Translations under genes and position numbers: made by a program | NCBI RefSeq assembly: GCF_000743355.1 | Contig: NZ_JQEI01000046.1 | Location: 1 to 49,692 of the forward strand | Reading direction: 5' to 3' | Origin: Serratia sp. Ag1 | GTDB taxonomy: Bacteria; Pseudomonadota; Gammaproteobacteria; Enterobacterales; Enterobacteriaceae | DNA: 49,692 bases | Shown: piece after piece, positions 1 through 12,546 of the stretch | Numbering within the stretch: the first letter of the stretch is position 1 | Layout of the letters: the number at the start of each line of letters is the position of its first letter | The notes under the pieces: generated by a model | What the model was told of the DNA's origin: nothing | Databases searched by the model: none | The model's input: only the letters and a program-made list of their open reading frames with translations

Positions 1-333
1 GTCTTCCCCACGCACGTGGGGGTGTTTCCAAGCCGCAGCCAACCGCCAGAACCACGCCGCAGTCTTCCCCACGCACGTGGGAGTGTTTCCAACAAGCTTC
101 CATACGAGAGTGCGCACTGTTTGCCTTCCCCACACACGTGGGGGTGTTTCTGGCTGACAGGGGCACGAACCTGTCCATACCGGGCCTTCCCCACGCACGT
201 GGGGGTGTTTCTTGGGTCGTTTTCCCCACCCCGGCATAGCCCTGGCCTTCCCCACGCACGTGGGGGTGTTTCTTGGTCTCGTTCGGCAATGTTGTTGATG
301 GTGTTGTCTTCCCCACGCTCGCGGGGTGTTAGT
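1..333 (+). CRISPR. CRISPR array, type I-E-like, trailer end (6 repeats, 5 spacers visible)
   Basis: Six 28-base repeats lie at 1-28, 62-89, 123-150, 184-211, 245-272 and 306-333, separated by five unique 33-base spacers, so the period is exactly 61. The repeat begins GTCTTCCCCACG and ends GGGGGTGTTTC, with a CCCCACG/CGTGGGG hairpin as in type I-E repeats. By analogy with the E. coli repeat the + strand is the crRNA sense. The last repeat is degenerate (GCTCGCGGGG core, ending in TTAGT), which marks the old trailer end; leader and newest spacers would lie left of the window. The second base is T in repeats 1, 2 and 6 and C in 3-5; repeats 2 and 3 each carry one further change. No cas gene is in the window. 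Spacer targets were not identified. Confidence 0.97.
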
Positions 334-430
334 CAAGCATGACCAAAACCACCGTAGTAACTACCCACCAAAATACGGCTGTCGCAATGACAATGTGAAA
401 TAACCTGGCACGGGAGAGTAAGTTGTTCAT
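329..430 (-). CDS. Predicted 33-residue single-pass membrane protein
   Basis: A short ORF starts at an ATG (430-428) preceded by a good ribosome site, GAGGT, six bases upstream. It encodes MNNLLSRARLF, then a hydrophobic stretch of about 20 residues containing AVFWWVVTTVV, and ends VMLD. Positive residues before the membrane segment suggest the N terminus faces the cytoplasm. Size and composition resemble the tiny inner-membrane proteins of enterobacteria (YmiA-like), but that is only a resemblance. Its stop codon (331-329) falls inside the last, degenerate CRISPR repeat, so it is antisense to and convergent with the array. Function unknown. Confidence 0.5.
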   Translation of the reverse strand: MNNLLSRARLFHIVIATAVFWWVVTTVVLVMLD

Positions 431-606
431 AGCAACCTCACAGTTTCAACGAGTCAACAGACCAAAACTGCCCTTTAAGATTAACTTTAGTTCGGCACAG
501 CTATTTTTATTTGCAGCAGATCACTCTTTCATTAAATGATAAAAATTTGTCAAAGAAATGTTTTTCTCTCGCGGTATTTTTAACATCAACCAGAGGGCAT
601 CAAAGG

Positions 607-1590
607 TTAAAACAAAGTACTGCGCGGAACCTCTATCAGCAGCATACCGGCACGCAATCCCAGAGCGACGTTAGGGTTAGGGAACAGAATCCACTCTTTA
701 TCGTGCTGTACCCGGTATGTCTCCCCTGGTTGATCACACAATACCGTTCCCCGTGGCAACTCGGTAAAGTTGGCGGTGTCATCACTCAGATACAGTTTGA
801 AGGCTTCACTGTGCTTAATCAGCGACTGCTCAACGCGGAATACCCGTATCGGTGCCTGCTCCCTTTGTGGCAGCGGCTCGGCGCTGATCGCCGATTGTAA
901 TGCCTGATAAATACCCACAAACTGTTGCAGATCGTTGTGGCCGAATGGCCGCGCCTTGCCCAGTTCCAACGTGCAACTGGCTGCCTGCCATTGTTCACTG
1001 GAGAAATGGCTGAAAGTCCCGCCGGGAGCCTGATGGATCACCAGGGCATCTAATGCTGCCGCATCCAGCAGCGCCAGCATTTCTGCGCTATACGCTCGGT
1101 TTTGGAATGGCAACAGGCCAAAACGCGGTAAATGCGATTCGCGGATCGCCGTATGCAAGTCAAAGTGAAAACGCGTGGCGTTCTCCCCAGCAAAGAAAGC
1201 GCCAATCACCTGCTCCAATTGCTGCGCCCGCGCGGTTTCTTGGCCAGGCTCAAACTTGACGTAGCGCCCACCGAACATACGGTTCATATCGCTGGACAGA
1301 TAGCGTTTACCTGCACGCATCGCGGGTGGATTGCCCAGCACCACTAACAAACGCACCGCCAGTGGTCTGGTGCCAGCCAACACCTGCGCTACACACTGGT
1401 TAAGCAATTCGATAGGTGCCGTTTCATTACCGTGGATACCGGCGGAGATCGCTACGGCACGTTGATAACCGTGCCGTGGGCAAATCTCCAATATCCCTTC
1501 GCCCAGCCATTGCCAGCGCAACAGGTCGTTTTCACCACCTTGCTGCGCCGGTTCTTCCCCTGCTAACGTCAGCGCCAGTAAGTCAATCAT
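607..1590 (-). CDS. astE: Succinylglutamate desuccinylase AstE
   Basis: Last enzyme of the arginine succinyltransferase (AST) pathway: hydrolyses N-succinylglutamate to glutamate and succinate in the cytoplasm. The 327-residue product has the expected length for AstE. It carries the zinc-carboxypeptidase signature GIHGNETAP (His53 and Glu56) and a later metal ligand in FHFDLH (His146), as in the AstE/aspartoacylase family. It is the fifth and last gene of the operon, 11 bases after astB. No strong terminator is visible between its stop and the mini-ORF at 430. Confidence 0.96.
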   Translation of the reverse strand: MIDLLALTLAGEEPAQQGGENDLLRWQWLGEGILEICPRHGYQRAVAISAGIHGNETAPIELLNQCVAQVLAGTRPLAVRLLVVLGNPPAMRAGKRYLSSDMNRMFGGRYVKFEPGQETARAQQLEQVIGAFFAGENATRFHFDLHTAIRESHLPRFGLLPFQNRAYSAEMLALLDAAALDALVIHQAPGGTFSHFSSEQWQAASCTLELGKARPFGHNDLQQFVGIYQALQSAISAEPLPQREQAPIRVFRVEQSLIKHSEAFKLYLSDDTANFTELPRGTVLCDQPGETYRVQHDKEWILFPNPNVALGLRAGMLLIEVPRSTLF

Positions 1591-1601
1591 GATTGCTCCG
1601 C

Positions 1602-2942
1602 TTATTGCTGGAACGGGTAAACAGAACCCAAGCCAAGGATTGTGGTCAGGGCATCCAGTGCTTCACGGCCTTCACGCAGTAATTGCGGATCCGCCAAGTC
1701 TGCCTGCGTCAGGCGATCACGATAATAGCGCTCAACCCACTGGTTAAGCGTGGTAAACAGCGCGTCATTCATCATCACCCGTGGGTTTACCGCCCGCAGT
1801 TCCTGTTCATTCATTGCCACTCGCAACCGCAGGCAAGCAGGGCCGCCGCCATTGCGCATGCTCTCGCGCAGATCGAATACTTTGATCTCATCAATCGGGC
1901 CACCGCTGGCCACCATTTCCGACAGATAATGCCAGACACCCGCATGCTGGCGAGATTCCTCTGGCACGACGATCATCATCCGGCCATTCGCTTTGGTCAG
2001 CAGTTGGCTGTTGAACAGGTAGGTCGCCACCGCATCTGCCACGCTGACGCGCGCGGTGGGCACTTCAATCGCCACCAGTTCAGAGCCTACCGTTGCCATT
2101 TTACGCCGCAGTTCATCCAGCCCCTGCTGCTGATGCAGAAAAGCCTGCTGATGATGAAACAGCACTTGCTGGTTGCTAACCGCAATCACATCGTTATGGA
2201 ACACCCCTTGATCGATCACGGCCGGGTTTTGTTGCAAAAAGACCGTGTGTTCTGGCTGCAACTGGTGTAAACGGGCAATCGCTTCGCTGGCTTCTCGCGT
2301 CTGCCGCGCAGGGTAACGGGTTGGAGCCTGTTCCCCACCGAACTCTTGCCTGCCGTAAACAAACACCTGCACACCGCGCTGAGCATAGCTACCGCCTAGC
2401 CGGTTGTGATTAGCCGCCCCTTCATCGCCGAACAGCGCCACCTGTGGCAATGCATCATGATGCTCAAAATGCTGCCGATCGCTGAAAATCGCCCGCAGCA
2501 CGGCGGAGGTAGTTTCCGCCTCGATCGCCCGGTGGAATTTGTTATTCAGATTGGCAGCGGTAAAGTGTACTTTGCCATCGGCGCTGTCGGCTGAAGGTGA
2601 CACCGTCGCCGCATTGGCCGTCCACATCGACGAGGCCGAACTGAGTGCAGAAAGCAGTTGCGGTGCCGTGCGCATCACCTGCGCCAATATATTTTCGTCG
2701 GAACCGCTGAACCCCAGCTTACGCAGCATCGGCAGATGCGGGCGCTCTTGCGGCGGCAATACGCCCTGCTGGAAGCCGAGATCCGCCAGCGATTTCATTT
2801 TCAGTAAGCCTTGCTTAGCCGCCAGCTTTGGGTTGGATACCGCATTGCGGTGCAGAGTCGAGGCCTCATTACCAAACGACAGCCCGGCATAATGGTGCGT
2901 CAAACCGACCAACCCATCGAAATTGACTTCATATCCCAACAT
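1602..2942 (-). CDS. astB: N-succinylarginine dihydrolase AstB
   Basis: Second step of the AST pathway: converts N2-succinylarginine to N2-succinylornithine, releasing CO2 and two ammonia. The 446 residues match the usual AstB length. The N terminus ([20 protein letters not shown]) and [15 protein letters not shown] are typical of the family, and [14 protein letters not shown] places the likely catalytic cysteine at Cys370 (amidinotransferase-like fold). It lies 18 bases after astD and 11 before astE, consistent with one polycistronic message. Confidence 0.97.
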   Translation of the reverse strand: MLGYEVNFDGLVGLTHHYAGLSFGNEASTLHRNAVSNPKLAAKQGLLKMKSLADLGFQQGVLPPQERPHLPMLRKLGFSGSDENILAQVMRTAPQLLSALSSASSMWTANAATVSPSADSADGKVHFTAANLNNKFHRAIEAETTSAVLRAIFSDRQHFEHHDALPQVALFGDEGAANHNRLGGSYAQRGVQVFVYGRQEFGGEQAPTRYPARQTREASEAIARLHQLQPEHTVFLQQNPAVIDQGVFHNDVIAVSNQQVLFHHQQAFLHQQQGLDELRRKMATVGSELVAIEVPTARVSVADAVATYLFNSQLLTKANGRMMIVVPEESRQHAGVWHYLSEMVASGGPIDEIKVFDLRESMRNGGGPACLRLRVAMNEQELRAVNPRVMMNDALFTTLNQWVERYYRDRLTQADLADPQLLREGREALDALTTILGLGSVYPFQQ

Positions 2943-2960
2943 GTTTCTCTCCTGCGGGCA

Positions 2961-5467
<2,507 letters not shown>

Positions 5468-5519
5468 AATGCGAACCTCGAAAATCGTCCCCTGGGGCTT
5501 TTAAACCCAACCGGGGCTA

Positions 5520-5542
5520 GGCTGCACCACGTGGGTGCAGCC
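5520..5542. other. Stem-loop between astC and astA
   Basis: A perfect 9-base stem GGCTGCACC / GGTGCAGCC with a 5-base loop lies just past the astC stop. On the coding (minus) strand it is not followed by a T-run, so it is not a classical terminator for astC. It may be an mRNA-processing or stabilising hairpin that lets astC and astADBE accumulate at different levels. A second GC-rich imperfect repeat (CCCC T GGGG) lies at about 5490-5516. Confidence 0.5.
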
Positions 5543-5548
5543 GTTTTA

Positions 5549-7425
<1,877 letters not shown>

Positions 7426-8400
7426 ATGCCTAAGAAAATCGTTGAGCTCATTCAACCGGCTGCCGAATACCATACCGCCGCTTTTTTACAGGCTTTGAAC
7501 GCCAGTTTGAGTAAACCGATGGAGCACATGAAGCCGAAAGAAGCGCGCAAAATGCTGGAAAGCCTGCAGCGCAGCGTAGAAGTACCGTTGCGTGACGTAG
7601 AGATTGAGGAAAAAACTGTCCGTGCTGCAGGCCAGGAACTGCTGCTGCACATCGTGCGTCCGCCTAAAGTAAAAGCGAAACTCCCGGCGTTTATGTTCTT
7701 TCACGGTGGGGGTTGGGTGATGGGCGATTTTCTTACCCATGAGCGGTTGGTGCGCGATCTGGTTTACAGCTCAGGGGCTGTTGCCGTGTTCGTCAACTAC
7801 ACACCGTCACCAGAAGCGCACTACCCCAACGCCATTCATCAGGCCTACGCCGCTACCGAATGGGTGGCGGAGTTTGGCGAGAAAATCAACGTCGACGGTT
7901 CACGCTTGGCGGTTGTCGGCAACAGCGTTGGCGGCAATATGGCGGCGGCAGTTAGCTTGCTGGCAAAAGAGCAGGCAACGCCAGCGCTGCGTTGCCAGAT
8001 CCTGCTGTGGCCCGTCACTTACGCCAACTTTGATAGCGAATCCTATCACCAGTTCGCTGAAGGCCATTTCCTGACACGCAACATGATGAAAGGGTTCTGG
8101 GATCATTACGCTCCTGATAAAGCCTTGCGCAAAGAGATCTACGCTTCACCGCTCAATGCCACGCTGGAACAGTTGACAGGCCTGCCACCGGCCCTGATCC
8201 AAACCGCAGAGCTGGACGTGCTGCGCGACGAGGGTGAAGCCTATGCCCGCCTGCTGAACGCCGCAGGCGTCGAGGTCACCGCCACCCGCTATAACGGCTT
8301 GATCCACGATTATGGCCTGCTGAATCCGCTGGCTCACGTCCCGGCAGTACATTCTGCTCTTCATCAAGCCGGAAGGGCATTGAAGCATTATTTGACCTGA
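7426..8400 (+). CDS. Alpha/beta-hydrolase, HSL-family esterase
   Basis: A 324-residue cytoplasmic esterase/lipase of the hormone-sensitive-lipase (family IV) group. Visible signatures: oxyanion-hole HGGGW at His93; nucleophile elbow GNSVGG with Ser167 (the family consensus is GDSAGG, so two positions are changed); catalytic Asp264 in AELDVLRDEGE; catalytic His294 in GLIHDYG. No signal peptide is seen. The first 60 residues form the variable cap. Substrate cannot be inferred; short-chain acyl esters are usual. It is transcribed alone, divergent from ast and convergent with the MocR gene. Confidence 0.88.
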   Translation: MPKKIVELIQPAAEYHTAAFLQALNASLSKPMEHMKPKEARKMLESLQRSVEVPLRDVEIEEKTVRAAGQELLLHIVRPPKVKAKLPAFMFFHGGGWVMGDFLTHERLVRDLVYSSGAVAVFVNYTPSPEAHYPNAIHQAYAATEWVAEFGEKINVDGSRLAVVGNSVGGNMAAAVSLLAKEQATPALRCQILLWPVTYANFDSESYHQFAEGHFLTRNMMKGFWDHYAPDKALRKEIYASPLNATLEQLTGLPPALIQTAELDVLRDEGEAYARLLNAAGVEVTATRYNGLIHDYGLLNPLAHVPAVHSALHQAGRALKHYLT

Positions 8401-8401
8401 G

Positions 8402-9820
8402 CTACACCACTGGTTCCAGTTCCCGAATCAGTCTGGCTAACGTTTTGATCGCTGTCTCGAACTTATCGCCCCATTCGAAAGAGGCGTTCAAGCGGAAACA
8501 GTGATTGAAATGGGGGCCGGTGGTAAACATGCGCCCAGGGGCAATGCTGATCCCTTCAGCCAGCGCCCGCTGATACAGCACCATGGCAGACTGCGCCGGA
8601 TCCAATTCGCACCAGAGAAAATAGCCGCCATCGGGCTGGCCCACCTTGACGGTTAGCGGAAAGTGACGGGTGATGGCCTGGCACATCACGCTCTGGCGCT
8701 GTGCCAGTAAGCGGCGCAGGCGGCGCAAATGGGTGTCGTAGCCACCGTGTAACAGATAGTCGGCAATCGCCATCTGGGTCGGCACGCTAGCCGAGACGGT
8801 GCTCATCAATTGCAGGCGCTGGATCTGCTGCGCATACCGCCCTGCTGCCACCCAGCCCACCCGGAACCCCGGGGCCAGACATTTGGAAAATGACGAGCAG
8901 TGCAGGATTTGCCCATCGTTGTCCAGCGCTTTGACGGGCAACGGTTGCTCGGCGCTGAAATACAGCTCACCGTACACGTCATCTTCGATCAATGAGACCT
9001 GATGCTCGCGCAGCAACCTCACCAACCGCTGTTTATTCTCCTGCGGCAGGCTGGCACCTTGTGGATTCTGGAAATGCGGCATCAGCCAGCAGGCTTTGAT
9101 CGGGTACTGTTCCAGCGCTTGCTGCAATGCATCCAGATCGATGCCGTATTGCGGGTGAGTGGCAATCGCCACCGCCTTCAGGCGCAACCGTTCCAGCGCC
9201 TGCAACGCGCCGTAAAATGCCGGGGATTCAATCGCCACATAGTCGCCCGGTTGCGTTACCGCTTGCAGGCTGAGACTGAGTGACTCCATCGCTCCTGCGG
9301 TAATCACGATCTCGTCCGGTGCCACCTGCATCCCACTCAGCGCATAACGCTGGGCAATATGGCGACGCAAAGCATCATTGCCCGGCGGCAGGTTGGCTAA
9401 TGAACTGTGCGGGGTAAATTTACGCGCCACACTGCTCAGCGCCCGCGCCAGCTTTGGTTGCATAAACAGCGTGGCATCAGGGAAAGCCGAGCCAAAAGGC
9501 ACCATGGTGGGATCTTTGCACGCCTGTAAAACCTCAAACACAAAGGCGTTGATATCGACATGTTCACTCAGCAGCAATCTTTCGCTGCGTATTGGCTGCA
9601 GCAAGGGCTGTGGGCGGGGTGCGACGTAATAACCAGACTGTGGCCGGGCAATGATCCAGCCTTGGCTCTCTAGCAACTGATACGCCTGCACCACCGTCAT
9701 CAGGCTTAAACCCGCGCGTTTGCCGCTTTCACGCAGCGAAGGCAGTTTATCGCCAGCACGCCATACCCGGTTCTGGATTTGTTCGCGGATCTGCTGAGCA
9801 AGCTGTTCATATCTGGTCAT
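8402..9820 (-). CDS. MocR-type transcriptional regulator (GntR HTH + aminotransferase-like domain)
   Basis: A 472-residue fusion of an N-terminal GntR winged helix (about 1-75; GDKLPSLRESGKRAGLSLMTVVQAYQLLE) and a class I aminotransferase-like domain. NPQGASLPQENKQRLVRLL and CSSFSKCLAPGFRVGW mark the PLP region, the latter with the probable PLP lysine. MocR proteins sense PLP or amino compounds and bind direct repeats. It is divergent from cioAB, and the shared intergenic contains a direct repeat suited to it, so it probably regulates itself and perhaps cioAB. Resembles YdcR-like members; the effector is unknown. Confidence 0.9.
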   Translation of the reverse strand: MTRYEQLAQQIREQIQNRVWRAGDKLPSLRESGKRAGLSLMTVVQAYQLLESQGWIIARPQSGYYVAPRPQPLLQPIRSERLLLSEHVDINAFVFEVLQACKDPTMVPFGSAFPDATLFMQPKLARALSSVARKFTPHSSLANLPPGNDALRRHIAQRYALSGMQVAPDEIVITAGAMESLSLSLQAVTQPGDYVAIESPAFYGALQALERLRLKAVAIATHPQYGIDLDALQQALEQYPIKACWLMPHFQNPQGASLPQENKQRLVRLLREHQVSLIEDDVYGELYFSAEQPLPVKALDNDGQILHCSSFSKCLAPGFRVGWVAAGRYAQQIQRLQLMSTVSASVPTQMAIADYLLHGGYDTHLRRLRRLLAQRQSVMCQAITRHFPLTVKVGQPDGGYFLWCELDPAQSAMVLYQRALAEGISIAPGRMFTTGPHFNHCFRLNASFEWGDKFETAIKTLARLIRELEPVV

Positions 9821-9828
9821 TCACACCA

Positions 9829-9868
9829 ACTGTTATGGTTAAATATGAAATAATTGTCACTGTTATAG
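9829..9868. promoter_or_regulatory. 30-bp-spaced direct repeat, candidate MocR operator
   Basis: ACTGTTATGG (9829-9838) and ACTGTTATAG (9859-9868) are direct repeats whose starts are exactly 30 bases apart, about three helical turns, on one face of the DNA. They begin 9 bases before the MocR start codon and lie about 100 bases upstream of cioA. Same-orientation repeats are the usual MocR binding mode. Binding is inferred from architecture. Confidence 0.45.
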
Positions 9869-9964
9869 CCAATGTACTCCGTGCTCTACTGAATACCAAG
9901 CGTTAGTTTGGAAAATGAGATCTATACTCAAGAGGTCATTTTATGTACAGCAGCAGGAGGCGTC

Positions 9965-11365
9965 ATGTTCGGTTTTGACGCATTGGAACTAGCACGTATT
10001 CAGTTCGCTTTCACCGTCTCCTTTCACATCATTTTCCCCGCCATCACCATCGGTCTGGCCAGTTATCTGGTGGTGTTGGAAGGATTATGGCTAAAAAGCG
10101 GCGATCGTACCTATCGCGATCTGTATCATTTCTGGTCAAAAATCTTTGCCGTTAACTTCGGCATGGGGGTGGTTTCCGGCCTGGTAATGGCCTATCAGTT
10201 TGGTACTAACTGGAGCTTCTTCTCTGAATTTGCTGGCAGCATCACCGGCCCGTTGCTCACCTATGAAGTGCTCACCGCCTTCTTCCTTGAAGCCGGTTTT
10301 CTGGGGGTGATGCTGTTTGGCTGGAACCGCGTCGGCCCTGGCTTGCACTTCTTCGCCACTTGCATGGTGGCACTCGGCACGCTGATTTCCACCTTCTGGA
10401 TCCTGGCTTCCAACAGTTGGATGCAGACCCCACAGGGGCATGAAATCATCAACGGTGTGGTGGTGCCAGTTGACTGGCTGAAGGTGATCTTCAACCCGTC
10501 GTTCCCTTACCGCCTGCTGCACATGGCCACTGCCGCGTTCCTGTCATCTGCCTTTTTTGTCGCGGCTTCCGCCGCCTGGCATCTGCTGCGCGGGCGTGAC
10601 ACCCCGGCTATGCGCAAAATGCTGTCGATGGCCATGTGGATGGCGCTGATCGTAGCGCCGATCCAGGCGGTTATCGGTGATGCACATGGCTTGAATACGC
10701 TGAAGCATCAACCAGCAAAAATCGCGGCAATGGAAGGCCATTGGGAAAACCACCCAGGCGAAGCCACGCCGCTGATCCTGTTTGGTTGGCCAGATATGCA
10801 GCGTGAAGAAACACGCTTTAAGCTGGCGATTCCTTACCTCGGTAGCCTGATCCTGACTCACAGCCTGACCGGGCAGGTGCCAGCGTTGAAATCCTTCCCA
10901 CCAGAGGATCGCCCCAACGCTACCGTGGTGTTCTGGTCGTTCCGCATTATGGTGGCACTGGGCATGCTGATGATCCTGGCTGGCGTCTGGAGCCTGTGGC
11001 TGCGCTGGCGCGGCAGGCTCTATCACTCCAGGCCCTTCCTGCGCTTTATTCTCTGGATGGGGCCGTCCGGTATCTTGGCCCTGCTGGCAGGCTGGTTCAC
11101 CACCGAGATTGGCCGCCAACCCTGGGTCGTCTACGGTTTGTTGCGCACCAAGGACGCCGTATCTGCCCATGGCGAACTGCAGATGAGCATCAGTCTGCTG
11201 GCCTTTATCGTCGTCTATTGTTCGGTGTTTGGTGTCGGTTACTCCTATATGATGCGCCTGATCCGCAAAGGCCCGCAAGAGCATGAAGGTGACGAAGCAA
11301 ACAGCGGCGGCACGCCGTCCCGTCCGCTTTCAGCGGTAAAAGAAACCTTGGACGACAGGAGCTGA
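9965..11365 (+). CDS. cioA: Cyanide-insensitive-type cytochrome bd quinol oxidase subunit I
   Basis: Inner-membrane subunit I of a bd-type quinol:O2 oxidoreductase. I place the start at 9965 (MFGFDALELARIQ, 466 residues) because AGGAGG sits 5 bases before that ATG; the open frame extends 19 codons upstream without such a site. Multiple membrane helices, the axial haem histidine in FTVSFHIIFP (His21), and the GRQPWVVYGLLRT motif identify the family. The region after the sixth helix is short, as in CioA and unlike the long Q-loop of E. coli CydA. It is followed by cioB after two bases and then a DUF2474 gene. Confidence 0.93.
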   Translation: MFGFDALELARIQFAFTVSFHIIFPAITIGLASYLVVLEGLWLKSGDRTYRDLYHFWSKIFAVNFGMGVVSGLVMAYQFGTNWSFFSEFAGSITGPLLTYEVLTAFFLEAGFLGVMLFGWNRVGPGLHFFATCMVALGTLISTFWILASNSWMQTPQGHEIINGVVVPVDWLKVIFNPSFPYRLLHMATAAFLSSAFFVAASAAWHLLRGRDTPAMRKMLSMAMWMALIVAPIQAVIGDAHGLNTLKHQPAKIAAMEGHWENHPGEATPLILFGWPDMQREETRFKLAIPYLGSLILTHSLTGQVPALKSFPPEDRPNATVVFWSFRIMVALGMLMILAGVWSLWLRWRGRLYHSRPFLRFILWMGPSGILALLAGWFTTEIGRQPWVVYGLLRTKDAVSAHGELQMSISLLAFIVVYCSVFGVGYSYMMRLIRKGPQEHEGDEANSGGTPSRPLSAVKETLDDRS

Positions 11366-11367
11366 AC

Positions 11368-12375
11368 ATGGGTATCGATCTTCCACTGATCTGGTTTGTG
11401 ATTATCGTGTTCAGCACCATGATGTATGTGGTGATGGACGGTTTTGATTTAGGGATCGGCATTCTGTATCCCTGGGTGAAAAGCAGCCGCGATCGCGATG
11501 TGATGATGAACACTGTCGCTCCGGTTTGGGATGGTAATGAAACCTGGCTGGTGCTCGGCGGCGCGGCACTGTTTGGCGCTTTTCCGCTAGCCTATGCGGT
11601 GATCCTCGAAGCCCTGGCCATTCCGCTCACGCTGATGCTGTTTGGCCTGATTTTCCGTGGAGTCGCCTTTGAGTTCCGTTTCAAAGCGAAACCAGAAAAA
11701 CGCCATATCTGGGACAAAGCCTTTATTGGTGGATCGATTTTCGCCACCTTTAGCCAAGGCGTGGTTGTGGGCGCAATCCTCAACGGTTTCCCGGTAGAAG
11801 GCCGTGCCTATGCGGGTGGCGCGCTCGACTGGCTGACACCGTTTGCGTTGTTCTGCGGGCTAGGGCTAGTAGTGACCTATGCTCTGTTGGGTTGTACCTG
11901 GCTAGTGATGAAAACGGCGGGCGATCTGCAAAAGCGCATGTACCGCCTGGCGACCCCGCTGTTAATCATTCTGCTATTGATACTGCTGGCGATCAGCCTG
12001 TGGACTCCGCTCGAACATCAGGCTATTGCCGCCCGCTGGTTCAGCCTGCCAAACCTGTTCTGGCTATTGCCGGTGCCGCTGTTGGTGTTGCTCAGCGCCT
12101 GGGGGATCTGGCATGGCGTGCGTCAGGGTGCCCATTATTCGCCATTCCTGCTGACGTTACTGCTGGTGTTTCTCGGCTTGAGCGGCCTGGGTATCAGCAT
12201 CTGGCCACTGCTGATACCGCCATCCATTACGCTGTGGCAGGCCGCCGCACCGCCACAAAGCCTGGGCTTTATGTTGGTTGGCGCGCTGTTCATTATCCCG
12301 ATCATCCTGGTTTATACCTTCTGGAGCTACTATGTATTCCGCGGCAAAGTCAGCCATGAAGATGGGTATCATTGA
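11368..12375 (+). CDS. cioB: Cytochrome bd-type oxidase subunit II
   Basis: 335-residue polytopic membrane protein, partner of CioA in the bd quinol oxidase. MGIDLPLIWFVIIVFSTMMY and VMDGFDLGIGILYPW at the N terminus and VWDGNETWLVLGGAALFGAFP are hallmark CydB/CioB segments. It starts right after the cioA stop, preceded by GACAGGAGC, so the two are co-translated. Three bases separate it from the downstream DUF2474 gene. Confidence 0.94.
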   Translation: MGIDLPLIWFVIIVFSTMMYVVMDGFDLGIGILYPWVKSSRDRDVMMNTVAPVWDGNETWLVLGGAALFGAFPLAYAVILEALAIPLTLMLFGLIFRGVAFEFRFKAKPEKRHIWDKAFIGGSIFATFSQGVVVGAILNGFPVEGRAYAGGALDWLTPFALFCGLGLVVTYALLGCTWLVMKTAGDLQKRMYRLATPLLIILLLILLAISLWTPLEHQAIAARWFSLPNLFWLLPVPLLVLLSAWGIWHGVRQGAHYSPFLLTLLLVFLGLSGLGISIWPLLIPPSITLWQAAAPPQSLGFMLVGALFIIPIILVYTFWSYYVFRGKVSHEDGYH

Positions 12376-12377
12376 GC

Positions 12378-12524
12378 ATGAAGAAGACGATGGAGTATAA
12401 AGCGCCTTGGTGGCAACGCCTCGGCTGGCTGGTAATCATCTGGAGTGCCAGCGTGCTGGGGTTGTTCTTGGTTGCCACACTGTTTCGCCTGCTGATGGGC
12501 ATGGCAGGGATGAGAACTCATTAA
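12378..12524 (+). CDS. DUF2474 small membrane protein, putative oxidase accessory subunit
   Basis: A 48-residue ORF: a basic, aromatic start (MKKTMEYKAPWWQRLGW), one transmembrane helix (about 18-40) and a short tail RTH. Pattern and position match DUF2474 proteins, which occur downstream of cioAB-like operons. By analogy with CydX of E. coli cytochrome bd it may be a stabilising third subunit; that role is inference. Its ATG lies two bases past the cioB stop. A GC-rich hairpin (12530-12547, GCGGCTC/GAGCCGC) follows without a T-run. Confidence 0.8.
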   Translation: MKKTMEYKAPWWQRLGWLVIIWSASVLGLFLVATLFRLLMGMAGMRTH

Positions 12525-12546
12525 ACCTGGCGGCTCTGTGGAGCCG

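Noticed and set aside
16-342. 108-codon ORF across the CRISPR array
   Set aside because: Its repetitive protein is just the translated repeats and spacers; an array artefact.
511-900. 129-codon plus-strand ORF over astE
   Set aside because: Antisense shadow of astE with no ribosome site; the astE frame has all family motifs.
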